In this document: in pieces, positions 53,270 to 61,883 of the stretch
How positions within the stretch are numbered: the stretch's first letter is position 1
Layout: the number at the start of each line of letters is the position of its first letter
Origin: Thauera aromatica_A
GTDB taxonomy: Bacteria; Pseudomonadota; Gammaproteobacteria; Burkholderiales; Rhodocyclaceae
Reading direction: 5' to 3'
Assembly: GCF_023093595.1 (NCBI RefSeq)
Contig: NZ_JALLIK010000099.1
Location: forward strand, 1-64,000
DNA length: 64,000 bases
Position numbers and translations under genes: made by a program
The notes under the pieces: model-generated
The model's database searches: none
The model's input: the letters and a program-made list of their open reading frames with translations, nothing else
Told to the model about the DNA's origin: nothing

Positions 53270-54322
53270 ATGACCTTCATCGCCCAGTACATCGACAAGC
53301 ACCTCGCCGCCGTGGCCGCGCTGCGCGCCAGCGAACCCGCGGTGGCCGCCGCCGCGCAGCGCATCGGTGCGGCGATCAATCGCGGCAACACGTTGTTGCT
53401 GTGCGGCAACGGCGGCAGCGCGGCCGACGCGCAGCACATCGCCGCCGAACTGGTCGGGCGCTTCGTCGCCGAGCGCCGCGGGTTGCCGGCGATCGCGCTC
53501 ACCACCGATACGTCGATCCTCACCGCGGTCGGCAACGACTATGGCTACGACAGCGTCTTCGCCCGCCAGGTCGAGGCGCTCGCCCGGCCGGGCGACGTGG
53601 TCGTGGGGATCTCCACCAGCGGCAACAGCCCCAACGTCATCGCCGCCATGCACGCGGCGCGCGCGCGCGGCTGCGAGCTGATCGGCCTGCTCGGGCGCGA
53701 CGGCGGCAGGCTGCGCGATCTGGTCGACGTCGCCGTCACCATCGGGGTGGCCGAGACCGCGCACATCCAGGAATGCCACATCATGGTCGGCCACATCTGG
53801 TGTGCCCACGTCGATGCGCATCTGGCCGCCGCCGGCACGGTCGGCGGTGACCGCCGCAGCGGCGTGCTGGGCGAAGCCGAGGCGGTCGCCGCCGTGCGCG
53901 CCGCGCGTGAGGCCGGCGCGCGCGTGGTGATGACCAACGGCTGCTTCGATATCCTTCACCCCGGCCACATCGAATATCTGGAGCAGGCGCGCGCGCTGGG
54001 CGATCGCCTCATCGTCGCGGTCAACGACGATGATTCGGTGCGTCGCCTGAAGGGCGAGCGCCGGCCGGTGAACCCGCTTGCGCACCGCCTGCGCATGCTC
54101 GCCGCGCTCGGCTGTGTGGACTGGGTCGTCCCCTTTGCCGAAGACACCCCCGAGCGCCTGATCTGCGCGGTGCTGCCCGACGTGCTGGTCAAGGGCGGCG
54201 ACTACACCCCCGAACAGATCGCCGGCGGCGATTGCGTGCGCCGCGCCGGCGGCGAGGTGAAAGTGCTCGGCTTCGTGCCCGGGCACTCGACGAGCGGGCT
54301 GATCGAGAAGATCCGCGGTTGA
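53270..54322 (+). CDS. GmhA-HldE(C) fusion: heptose isomerase with ADP-heptose-forming domain
   Basis: One continuous 350-residue reading frame joins two lipopolysaccharide-heptose enzymes. Residues 1-192 are sedoheptulose-7-phosphate isomerase GmhA: LLLCGNGGSAADAQH (42-56), ISTSGNSPNV (114-123), HIQECHIMVGHIWC with metal ligands. Residues about 205-350 are the nucleotidyltransferase domain of HldE/RfaE: NGCFDILHPGHIEYL (223-237), VNDDDSVRRLKGERRPV and KGGDYTPEQI. The sugar-kinase domain of HldE is absent and must be encoded elsewhere. Normally GmhA is a separate gene, and the transferase is fused to the kinase. Confidence 0.88.
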   Translation: MTFIAQYIDKHLAAVAALRASEPAVAAAAQRIGAAINRGNTLLLCGNGGSAADAQHIAAELVGRFVAERRGLPAIALTTDTSILTAVGNDYGYDSVFARQVEALARPGDVVVGISTSGNSPNVIAAMHAARARGCELIGLLGRDGGRLRDLVDVAVTIGVAETAHIQECHIMVGHIWCAHVDAHLAAAGTVGGDRRSGVLGEAEAVAAVRAAREAGARVVMTNGCFDILHPGHIEYLEQARALGDRLIVAVNDDDSVRRLKGERRPVNPLAHRLRMLAALGCVDWVVPFAEDTPERLICAVLPDVLVKGGDYTPEQIAGGDCVRRAGGEVKVLGFVPGHSTSGLIEKIRG

Positions 54323-54361
54323 TCTTCAGGCTGGCGTTGCCCGTCTGCCGGGTGGGGCGCA

Positions 54362-54841
54362 TCAGAGGCCCGGAAACCGTGCATCTATATGCTCTCGCAT
54401 GCGCTCCAAAACGCCCAAGGCGGCGTTTGCCGACCGAATGGCCAGTTGCAGCCGGCTGAACCGCTCCTCGACCGTGTCCGGGTAGTCATGGGCGAACTCG
54501 TTGCGAATGCGGCGCAGTTCCGCCCAATGATCAGCCGAGGGCAACCAGCCCAGTTGTTCCAGCCTCGCCAGGCGGTCCAGCACCGGCATGGGGGCGATGT
54601 CTTCGCCCAATGCCCGCAGCGCTGCGGGAAACAAGCGCGCGCCCATATCGTCCTGCAGCCGGGTATATCGGTACGCGAATTGATCCAGGAGACGACGATC
54701 GCTCTTCGTGAGCGGCTCGAGATCGGCCGGCTTCAGCGCGCGTTGTGAAAGATCCTCGAGCGCGTCCTTCAACGCGTCTTCGTGTTGGGAGCAGGCCGTC
54801 AGAGCATGCCCCAGGGAAAGCAGATCGGCCGCGTGTGTCAT
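54362..54841 (-). CDS. HEPN (HepT-like) toxin
   Basis: The 159-residue helical protein carries the HEPN motif R-x4-H in RRIRNEFAHDYPDT (Arg113, His118), the RNase or AMP-acceptor site of HepT-type toxins. Its start overlaps the end of the nucleotidyltransferase gene by 4 nt, the type VII toxin-antitoxin layout. It sits between conserved heptose and O-antigen genes, suggesting a local insertion. Confidence 0.82.
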   Translation of the reverse strand: MTHAADLLSLGHALTACSQHEDALKDALEDLSQRALKPADLEPLTKSDRRLLDQFAYRYTRLQDDMGARLFPAALRALGEDIAPMPVLDRLARLEQLGWLPSADHWAELRRIRNEFAHDYPDTVEERFSRLQLAIRSANAALGVLERMREHIDARFPGL

Positions 54842-55140
54842 TGAAGCCGTAGCCCGGTCTCATGGGCGACGCGAACGATCGGGCGGGTGTCGTTCGGCGA
54901 CTCGATGACGACATCCACTTTTCTCTCGCCGAGGCGGCGCTCCAGCCGGGCGAGAAAGCGAATCTTCCGCAATAGACGCTCCTCGGAGCTGAGTGCCGGC
55001 GGGGCGATGAGCAGATCGATGTCGCCCCCGCGCTTGCTGTCGTCGGTGCGCGAACCGAACAGCCAGACCGATGTTCCGTCACCGAAGACATCGAGCGCCG
55101 ACTGGCGGATTGCAGAGATCTGTTCGGGTGACAGCCTCAT
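54838..55140 (-). CDS. MNT nucleotidyltransferase antitoxin
   Basis: The 100-residue minimal nucleotidyltransferase has the GSRTDDSKRGGDIDLLI active site (Gly29-Ser30 and the Asp40/Asp42 pair) and the third carboxylate in KVDVVIESP. MNT antitoxins neutralise HEPN toxins by AMPylating them. GGAGCAG precedes ATG at 55140. Confidence 0.85.
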   Translation of the reverse strand: MRLSPEQISAIRQSALDVFGDGTSVWLFGSRTDDSKRGGDIDLLIAPPALSSEERLLRKIRFLARLERRLGERKVDVVIESPNDTRPIVRVAHETGLRLQ

Positions 55141-55161
55141 GTCTGCTCCTGACTTTGTTTA

Positions 55162-55176
55162 TGCAAACACCTTGCA
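55162..55176. promoter_or_regulatory. Inverted repeat before the MNT/HEPN pair
   Basis: TGCAA-N5-TTGCA lies 22 nt before the antitoxin start in an AT-richer patch and overlaps the likely promoter; a candidate autoregulatory operator. Confidence 0.4.
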
Positions 55177-55227
55177 ATTCTAGGGTACATCCGCGGGTGC
55201 TACTAACCGCCAGCGCTTCAAGCGCAA

Positions 55228-55541
55228 TCAACGGGGTCCGACTCCATCGATTCGTAACCCCGTTTCCAGATCGCGGCCAACGCGCTCGATATACTCGTGC
55301 AGCGCGGCGTTGTCGATCTGATGCCACAGGCACAGGTCGACCTTCCAGGGCAGCAGCAGTTCGTCGATGTCCGTGCCCAGGCGCAGGTCGATGTCCGACC
55401 CGGGGCGCCGAAGCGATACAGCTCCACGCAGCGCTGGTCGGGGTCGACCAGCAGGTATTCGCGCTTGATGTCGGTGCGGGTTTCGCCGTCAAGGTATTCG
55501 TCGATGCCGATCCGGGCGGGGCGTGCGCGGGCGCTGCTCAT
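55228..55541 (-). pseudogene. Remnants of a Uma2-like nuclease and a second nucleotidyltransferase
   Basis: The first part reads like a Uma2 family endonuclease with its middle deleted: the N-terminal IDEYLDGE is joined to REYLLVDPDQRCVELYRFG, which belongs near the C-terminus. At about 55400 the frame shifts by two and continues as GSDIDLRLGTDIDELLLPW and ALHEYIERVG, the C-terminal half of an MNT nucleotidyltransferase with an internal deletion, ending at 55228. Neither part is complete, so this is a decayed accessory patch. Confidence 0.7.
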
Positions 55542-55652
55542 GCGAGCCTCCGTGTGGGCGGGGATGCGAGGAATGATAAGCCAAAGCGCACGTGCGGGCC
55601 GCTGGGCGCGATCCCTGCGGAAATGCCTGCTGATCGAGCAGCCCGGCCGAGC

Positions 55653-57548
55653 TCATCCCACCACGCGCAATCGGGGCCGGGCGGCCTCCTGCGGTGCCGG
55701 ATTCGCTGCGTCCGAATGCCTCGCCGGCTCGTATTCCGGCACCCAGCGCTGCAGTCCCGTGCGTACTTTTTCGTCGCTCACCGGGCCCGGCTGCGACAGC
55801 CAGTCGCCCAGTTCTTCCAGGAAAGTCCCCTCCACAGCCCGCGAGCGCGCGATGCGCAGCTTGGGGTGGGGCGTCTCGCGGGTTTCTTCGGCCGCGGCGA
55901 GTGGTTCCTCGTACAGCTTCTCGCCCGGGCGCAGGCCGGTGAACTCGATGCGGATCTCGTCCTCCGTATAGCCCGACAGCCGGATCATGTTGCGCGCGAG
56001 GTCCGCGATCCTCACCGGCTCGCCCATGTCGAGGACGAAGATCTCCCCGCCCTGGCCCATCGCTGCCGCCTGCAGGACCAGCTGCGCGGCCTCGGGAATC
56101 GACATGAAGTAACGGTTGATCTCCGGGTGGGTGACCGTCACCGGCCCGCCGCGGGCGATCTGCTCGGCGAACTTGGGAATCACGCTGCCGGTGCTGCCCA
56201 GCACGTTGCCGAAGCGCACCATCTCGAACTGGGTAGGGCCGGCGCCTGCCCGGCTCAGCGCTTCGCAGACCATTTCCGCCAGGCGCTTGGTCGCGCCCAT
56301 CACGTTGGTGGGGTTGACCGCCTTGTCGGTGGAGATCAGGACGAAGCGCTCGGCGCCGTGATGCCGGGCCTGCGTCGCTACCTGCAGGGTGCCGAGCACG
56401 TTGTTGCGCACCGCCTGCCAGGCGTTGGCGATTTCCATCAGCGGCACGTGCTTGTAGGCGGCGGCGTGGAACACCAGCTGCGGCTGCCAGGCGGAAAAGA
56501 TTTCGTCCACCCGGGCCGCGTCCTTGACGTCGCCGGCCAAGGGCACCACGTCCACCTCGGGCCGGTGTTCGCGGAACCATTGCTCGATGCCGTACAGGGC
56601 GAATTCGCTGGCCTCCATCAGCACCAGCCGGGCGGGGGCGAAGCGGGCGAGCTGGCGGCAAAGCTCGCTGCCGATGGAGCCGCCGGCGCCGGTGATGAGC
56701 GCGGTCTTGCCGGCGATCATCGCCTGCACGTGCGCGGAGTCGATGTGCACCGGTTCGCGGCCGAGGAGATCCTCGATGTCGACCGGGCGCATGGCGTTGA
56801 TCGCGACGTGGCCGTTCATCAGGTCGTCGAGGCCGGGCACGGTGAACACATGGGCGCCGGCGCGCACCGCGATGTCGGTTGCACGCTTGAGTGCGGCGCT
56901 GGCCGCGGAGGGCATGGCCAGGATCACGTGGCTCACCTTGTAGTCGTGCAGCACCTGGGGAAGGCGCTCGATCGCGCCGACCACCGGCTGGCCGTAAAGC
57001 TCCCGCCCCCACTTCGCACGGTCGTCGTCCACCAGGGCGACCACCTGCCAGTCCGGGCTGCGCGTCAGTTCGCGCACCAGCATCGCGCCCCCGGTGCCGG
57101 CGCCGACCACCACCACCGGCTTGCCGGCGCCGATCAGGCCGCCGTACAGGCGATGCTCCTTCCACATCCGCCATGCCGCGCGGCCGCCGCCCATCACCAC
57201 CAGCAGCAGCACCGGATAGAGCACGAGCATCGTGCGCGGCAAGGCGGGGGTGCCGCGGTCGATGGCGATCACGAGCGCCATCGCCACGGCGGAGACGCCG
57301 ACCGCCTTCAGGACCCGGCGCAGATCGGGCAGGCTGGCGAACACCCACATGCCGCGATACAGCCCGGCCCAGCGGCAGGCGATGGCGTGGACGAGCAGCA
57401 ACACCGCTCCGGCCGCAAGCAGCTTGTCGGCGTAGTGGGCGGGGAGGTCGAAATTGAAACGCAGCGCAACGCCCCCGACCCACGCCACGAGCATGGCGAG
57501 GAGATCGAAGAGGAAGACGATGGCGGAGCGGGTGGCGTTCTTGAGCAT
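55653..57548 (-). CDS. WbpM/CapD-like UDP-GlcNAc 4,6-dehydratase, membrane form
   Basis: The 631-residue protein has four N-terminal transmembrane helices (to about 115), a first Rossmann domain with VVVVGAGTGGAMLVREL, and a second catalytic one with ALITGAGGSIGSELCRQL, FHAAAYKHVPLME, and the SMK-type active site MGATK (Met-x3-Lys) that marks WbpM rather than SYK enzymes. WbpM makes UDP-4-keto-6-deoxy-GlcNAc for D-QuiNAc or D-FucNAc. It follows wbpL-like and wbpV-like genes, the same order as at the end of Pseudomonas O-antigen loci. Confidence 0.9.
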   Translation of the reverse strand: MLKNATRSAIVFLFDLLAMLVAWVGGVALRFNFDLPAHYADKLLAAGAVLLLVHAIACRWAGLYRGMWVFASLPDLRRVLKAVGVSAVAMALVIAIDRGTPALPRTMLVLYPVLLLVVMGGGRAAWRMWKEHRLYGGLIGAGKPVVVVGAGTGGAMLVRELTRSPDWQVVALVDDDRAKWGRELYGQPVVGAIERLPQVLHDYKVSHVILAMPSAASAALKRATDIAVRAGAHVFTVPGLDDLMNGHVAINAMRPVDIEDLLGREPVHIDSAHVQAMIAGKTALITGAGGSIGSELCRQLARFAPARLVLMEASEFALYGIEQWFREHRPEVDVVPLAGDVKDAARVDEIFSAWQPQLVFHAAAYKHVPLMEIANAWQAVRNNVLGTLQVATQARHHGAERFVLISTDKAVNPTNVMGATKRLAEMVCEALSRAGAGPTQFEMVRFGNVLGSTGSVIPKFAEQIARGGPVTVTHPEINRYFMSIPEAAQLVLQAAAMGQGGEIFVLDMGEPVRIADLARNMIRLSGYTEDEIRIEFTGLRPGEKLYEEPLAAAEETRETPHPKLRIARSRAVEGTFLEELGDWLSQPGPVSDEKVRTGLQRWVPEYEPARHSDAANPAPQEAARPRLRVVG

Positions 57549-57730
57549 GGGGTGGCGCCGCGCCGGCCAGTCCTGTCCGGTGAGCGCGGTCGCGATTCTA
57601 ACCGCTTGCCCGGGCGGGGATGGCGTGGCGGATCGATTTGTCTCACTTGCTCACAAGAAACCCCGGGCCGCCCCGCGTTTTCCCGCTCCCCGGGGGGCAC
57701 GACAGCGCCGTATCCCGGAGGCGCTCGACA

Positions 57731-58762
57731 TCACTGCTTTTCGACCGCCCCGGCGCGGAACCGGAAGGCCAGCAGCGACAGCGGAGCGTAGGCGAGCACG
57801 ACGCCGGCCAGGGCACCCAGGATTCCGCTTCCCACGCCCAGCGCGAGCGGCAGCAGCCACAGCAGGTTGATCGCCGCCACCGCCAGCGTTACCGGCCGAT
57901 GGCGGCCGAAGTGCCGGGCCGCGTGCTGATAGGCATGGCTGCGGTGGGCCTGGTAGAGCTTTTCGCCCCGCAGCAGGCGGCGCAGCAGGGTCACGGTGGC
58001 GTCGGTCACGAACACCCCGAGCAGGATCACCCAGGCCCAGAACAGCTGCGGCGACACCCCGCCGGCCTGCAGCGACAGCACCCCCAGGGTGATGCCGAGG
58101 AAGCCGCTGCCCGCATCGCCCATGAAAATCTTCGCCGGCGGGAAGTTCCAGCACAGGAAGCCCGCGACTGCGGCGGCCAGCACCAGCGGCAGGAGCGACA
58201 GCGCCGGATGTCCGGACAGCAGGTAGAGCGCCGCGCCGCCGAGGCAGGCGCAGACCGCTTCGACGCCGGCGATGCCGTCGATGCCGTCCATGAAGTTGTA
58301 CAGGTTGAGCATCCAGACCAGGTACAGCGCGCCGAAAACGGCACCGACCCAGTCCGGCACCTGCAAGGCGGAGAAGAACGGCACGGGGGGCAGGCCGCCG
58401 AGCCAGGCCAGCGCCCAGGCGGCGGCGCTGAAATGGGCCAGCAGTCGCCAGCGTGCCGCGATGTGTCCGTGGTCGTCGGCGAAACCGACCACCGCCACCG
58501 CCCCGCCCGCGCCGAGCAGGGCCCACAGCTGCGCCGGCGCGATCATCTCCGCGGCCCACAGCGCGGGCAGCGCGAGCGCGGTGCCGAGCACGATCGCCAC
58601 GCCGCCGCCCCGCGGTGTCGGCAGGGTGTGCGAGCTGCGCGCGTTGGGGATGTCGATGACGCCGCGCGCCAGTGCATAGCGGCGCAGCAGACCGGTCAGG
58701 GCGGCCGAGAAGATGCCGACCGCCAGGATCAGGCCGAGTTGCGCAAGCACGCCCACCGTCAT
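57731..58762 (-). CDS. WbpL/WecA-like undecaprenyl-phosphate glycosyl-1-phosphate transferase
   Basis: The 343-residue integral membrane protein of the MraY/WecA family has about 10 to 11 helices, RSSHTLPTPRGGGVAIV, GFADD, NLYNFMDGIDGIAG with catalytic Asp residues, IFMGDAGSGFLG, and the cytoplasmic HRSHAYQHAAR loop. It starts O-unit synthesis by loading a sugar-1-phosphate (FucNAc, QuiNAc or GlcNAc) onto the lipid carrier. Its start overlaps the wbpV-like stop by 4 nt. Confidence 0.92.
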   Translation of the reverse strand: MTVGVLAQLGLILAVGIFSAALTGLLRRYALARGVIDIPNARSSHTLPTPRGGGVAIVLGTALALPALWAAEMIAPAQLWALLGAGGAVAVVGFADDHGHIAARWRLLAHFSAAAWALAWLGGLPPVPFFSALQVPDWVGAVFGALYLVWMLNLYNFMDGIDGIAGVEAVCACLGGAALYLLSGHPALSLLPLVLAAAVAGFLCWNFPPAKIFMGDAGSGFLGITLGVLSLQAGGVSPQLFWAWVILLGVFVTDATVTLLRRLLRGEKLYQAHRSHAYQHAARHFGRHRPVTLAVAAINLLWLLPLALGVGSGILGALAGVVLAYAPLSLLAFRFRAGAVEKQ

Positions 58763-59703
58763 CCCCCGAAGCCGGCGGCCGTTCGCCGCAGGCCTTCATC
58801 GGCGCCGATGGGCGGTGTCCAGCCGAGCGCTGCGCAGGTCGGTGCGATGTCCACCTGCAGGTTGCCGCACAGGCGCCGGATCATCGCCTGCCGTCCGCTC
58901 AGCGCCCCGCCCAGCGTCAGCATCCACGGCGGTACCGGCAGCAGCCGGGCAGGCACGGCCATCGCTGCGGCCAGGCGCAGCAACAGCGCGGTCGTGGACA
59001 GGTCCTCGCCGTCGGAAACCATGAAGGTCCGGTTCGCCGCGGCGGGGTGGTCGATGCAGGTCGTGATCAGGTCCACCAGGTTGTCCACCGCCACCAGCGA
59101 GCGCCGGTTGTGCCGGATGGCGCCGAGCGGCAGGGGCAGGCCGCGTGCAAGCCAGCGCATCAGGGTCTGCAGGTTGGCTTTCACGCCGGGGCCGTGGACC
59201 AGCGGCGGACGGATGAGGGTGACCTCCATGCCGGTGCGGGCGGACAGGGCGAGCAGGCCCTGCTCGGCCTCGTGCTTGGAGAGGGCGTAGGGGTCGCCGG
59301 GCGCGGGGCGGTCGTGCGCGCAAAAGGGGCGGCCCGGCGGCGAGCATTCGCCATTGACCTTGACCGAGCTGATGAAGATGAAGCGCCGCACGCCCGCACG
59401 GGCGGCCTGCCGGGCCAGTTGCAGGGTGCCGTCGACGTTGACGCGGCGGAATTCGGCGAGCGGATCGGCGGCGCCGTCGTTCATGACGTGGACGCGGGCC
59501 GCCGCATGGATGACCACCTCGCGTCCGCCAAGCAGTCCGCGCCAGTCGGCGTCGGGACCGAGGACGGGGCCGGGCTGCAGCCCGCTGCCCGGCGGCGGGC
59601 GGCGGGCGGTGCCCACCGCGTGCCGGCCCTCCGCCTGCAGCCGGCGCAGGAGGGGGCGCCCGACGAAGCCGCTCGCGCCGGTGACCAGAAGTGAGGTGCT
59701 CAT
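58759..59703 (-). CDS. WbpV-like NAD-dependent sugar epimerase/reductase
   Basis: The 314-residue short-chain dehydrogenase has TGASGFVGRPLLRRL, the FISSVKVNGE strand with catalytic Ser, and DPYALSKHEAE with the YxxxK pair. By its place before wbpL- and wbpM-like genes it probably reduces the 4-keto intermediate made by the WbpM homologue to UDP-D-QuiNAc or UDP-D-FucNAc. Specificity is inferred from neighbours. Confidence 0.87.
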   Translation of the reverse strand: MSTSLLVTGASGFVGRPLLRRLQAEGRHAVGTARRPPPGSGLQPGPVLGPDADWRGLLGGREVVIHAAARVHVMNDGAADPLAEFRRVNVDGTLQLARQAARAGVRRFIFISSVKVNGECSPPGRPFCAHDRPAPGDPYALSKHEAEQGLLALSARTGMEVTLIRPPLVHGPGVKANLQTLMRWLARGLPLPLGAIRHNRRSLVAVDNLVDLITTCIDHPAAANRTFMVSDGEDLSTTALLLRLAAAMAVPARLLPVPPWMLTLGGALSGRQAMIRRLCGNLQVDIAPTCAALGWTPPIGADEGLRRTAAGFGG

Positions 59704-59716
59704 CGATCTGCGGGCT

Positions 59717-61657
59717 TCATGTGCCGCCTTTGTCCGAGGCGAGGGAGTGTTGAAACAGCGGGATCAGCAGGGAAGCACCTTCTTGCGAGAGATGGTGCGC
59801 ATCGCGATACAGCGGCTTGCCGGCGCGGAGGGCGCGGCAGCGGTCATCGTCGCAAAATGCGTGGCCCGGGTCGAGCAGCTCGAAACCGGAGGGCTCCACG
59901 GTGGCCTCGGCGATGCCGAGAATCGCCCGCAGCGCCCCTTGCTGGCGGCGGTACTCGGCGGCGGGAAGGTCGTCCGCCGGAGGCCAGCCGAACCACGCCG
60001 CGCGCGCGGCCAGGGAGGGAATGTCGCCCGACATTTCGGGGACCTGCTCGACCACCACGACGCGGATGCCGCGCGCGCGAAGCCGCTCCACCAGCGCTTC
60101 GAGGGCATCGGCAAAGCGCCGCCGGTCGGCGTCGGATTGCGCAATGGAGAGGTAGTACGACCAGCGGGCGACGAGGAAGACCTGGCGCAGCGACGGCTCG
60201 CGGTCGATGTATTCGAGCACCGCGCGATTGAATCCGGTGCAACTCGTTTTCGAACGCTTGAACTCGAGCGTGCCGAGCAGCGGCGGGCAGGCGGATTTTC
60301 CCGCAAAGCGCCCGCCGAGCCCTTCCTGCGAGGCCGCACGGTCGACGGCGGGGGCCAGCGACAGCGCATGGGAGTCTCCCCAGAGGAGGAATCCGGGCGC
60401 GCCGTTTTTGCCCAATGTGCATAGACTGCCGTCGCGGATGGCGTCGAGTCCGAGGCCCGAACAGGCTTCGCGAAAAGGGATCGGTTCTTCGGCGGTGGCT
60501 GCGGTCGCCACTACGGCTGCGGGGAGGCGCGCGGGCAGGCCGCCGGTCAGGCGCACGCCGACCCCTGCCAGGCTGGCGAGGCCGACGGTCAGTGCGGTGG
60601 CGCGGAACAGGGTGCGGCGCGTCAGTCGGCGGCTTTTCCCTCTCAGCGGGCGCTCGACGTAACGCCACGAAAGCACGGCCAGCACCAAGGTGAGGGCGGC
60701 CAGCCACAGCAGCTCGAGCCCCGCCGGGGCGCGTCCGAGGCGATAGTGGGCAAAGACGAAGAGCGGCCAGTGCCAGAGATAGAGCGAATACGACAGCAGG
60801 CCGGTGAGAACGAGTGGCCTTGCGCCGAGGACGTGATTGCACCGTGCCCCGCCCGCGCTGCCGGCGGTGATGACCATTGCCGTGCCGAGGACCGGAATCA
60901 CTGCGCTGAGCCCGGGGAATAGGGTAGTTTCGTCGAAAGTGAACACGGCCTGGCCGATCAGCGCCAGGCCGGCGATCGCCAGCGCATCGCGCAGGGCGGC
61001 GGTCTGCGGTGGGGGGATCACCCGAAGCGCCAGCAGGGCACCGGCGAGCAGCTCCCATGCGCGCAGATGGGGCAGATAGAAAGCGGCCTCCGGCGCATGT
61101 CCGACGACCGCTGCTGCTGCCAGCAGGGAGAGCAGCGCGCAGCCGGCGATGATTGTTCGGAGATGGCCGGGAAACCAGCGCAGCGCCGCCAGCAGCAGGC
61201 AGGGAAAGACGATGTAGAACTGCTCTTCCACGGCCAGCGACCAAGTATGAAGAAGAGGTTTGTCGATCGCTTCGGCATCGAAATAGTCGGTTTTCTTCCA
61301 GAAATACAGGTTGGCAGCGAAGAACCATGCTGCGACCAGGCTGGATGAGAGCGCTTCCAGATCGGCCGGCAGGAACCAGATGCAGCCGGCGAGGAAGCTC
61401 GCCCCGGTGACCACCGCGAATGCCGGCAGCAGGCGCCGGATCCGGCGCTCGTAGAAGGCGGCGAAGGAAAATACGCCCATCCTCATCTCGCGGTGGAGGA
61501 TCGACGTGATCAGATACCCGGAAATGACGAAGAACACATCGACGCCGACGTAACCGCCCTCGAATCCGGAAAGCCCGTAATGGAACAGGATGACGGGAAC
61601 GATCGCGACCGCCCGAAGGCCGTCGATATCAGGTCGGTAGGTCGGATGAAGGCTCAA
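59717..61657 (-). CDS. OafA/YrhL-type O-acyltransferase with SGNH domain
   Basis: The 646-residue protein has an acyltransferase-3 membrane domain (about 1-355) beginning YRPDIDGLRAVAIVPVILFHYG, with GVDVFFVISGYLI, RRIRRLLPAF and HTWSLAVEEQFYIVFP, then a periplasmic SGNH hydrolase domain with LLWGDSHALSLAPAV and the C-terminal DAHHLSQEG. It O-acetylates surface polysaccharide, most likely the O-unit made by the genes downstream, 13 nt away. Confidence 0.92.
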   Translation of the reverse strand: MSLHPTYRPDIDGLRAVAIVPVILFHYGLSGFEGGYVGVDVFFVISGYLITSILHREMRMGVFSFAAFYERRIRRLLPAFAVVTGASFLAGCIWFLPADLEALSSSLVAAWFFAANLYFWKKTDYFDAEAIDKPLLHTWSLAVEEQFYIVFPCLLLAALRWFPGHLRTIIAGCALLSLLAAAAVVGHAPEAAFYLPHLRAWELLAGALLALRVIPPPQTAALRDALAIAGLALIGQAVFTFDETTLFPGLSAVIPVLGTAMVITAGSAGGARCNHVLGARPLVLTGLLSYSLYLWHWPLFVFAHYRLGRAPAGLELLWLAALTLVLAVLSWRYVERPLRGKSRRLTRRTLFRATALTVGLASLAGVGVRLTGGLPARLPAAVVATAATAEEPIPFREACSGLGLDAIRDGSLCTLGKNGAPGFLLWGDSHALSLAPAVDRAASQEGLGGRFAGKSACPPLLGTLEFKRSKTSCTGFNRAVLEYIDREPSLRQVFLVARWSYYLSIAQSDADRRRFADALEALVERLRARGIRVVVVEQVPEMSGDIPSLAARAAWFGWPPADDLPAAEYRRQQGALRAILGIAEATVEPSGFELLDPGHAFCDDDRCRALRAGKPLYRDAHHLSQEGASLLIPLFQHSLASDKGGT

Positions 61658-61782
61658 GGGGGGCGCTCAAGGCTGTTCGCGGCAAACGTGCACGAGGGCG
61701 GCAATCATGCAGTGCACGGGGGCTCGGTGCAAGGCTGTGCCGAATGCGGGAAACCGCCTGCAAGGCGCTGCAACTTGTGCTC

Positions 61783-61820
61783 CCCGGCATGCCGGGCGTC
61801 GTTCCCGGGCAGCGTATAAT
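61783..61820 (+). promoter_or_regulatory. Promoter region of the carbamoyltransferase gene
   Basis: TATAAT at 61815-61820 is a perfect -10, but no good -35 is present. A perfect palindrome CCCGGCATGCCGGG (61783-61796) sits where a regulator could replace -35 contacts. Confidence 0.5.
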
Positions 61821-61883
61821 TCGCCCCCTCGAAGCCGGCATCCGCCCTGCCGCCCGCTCCCCTGTTCACCCGGAGGCTCGCCC

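Noticed and set aside
55071..57791. A plus-strand open frame of 906 codons
   Set aside because: It is antisense to the wbpM-like gene and has no motif.
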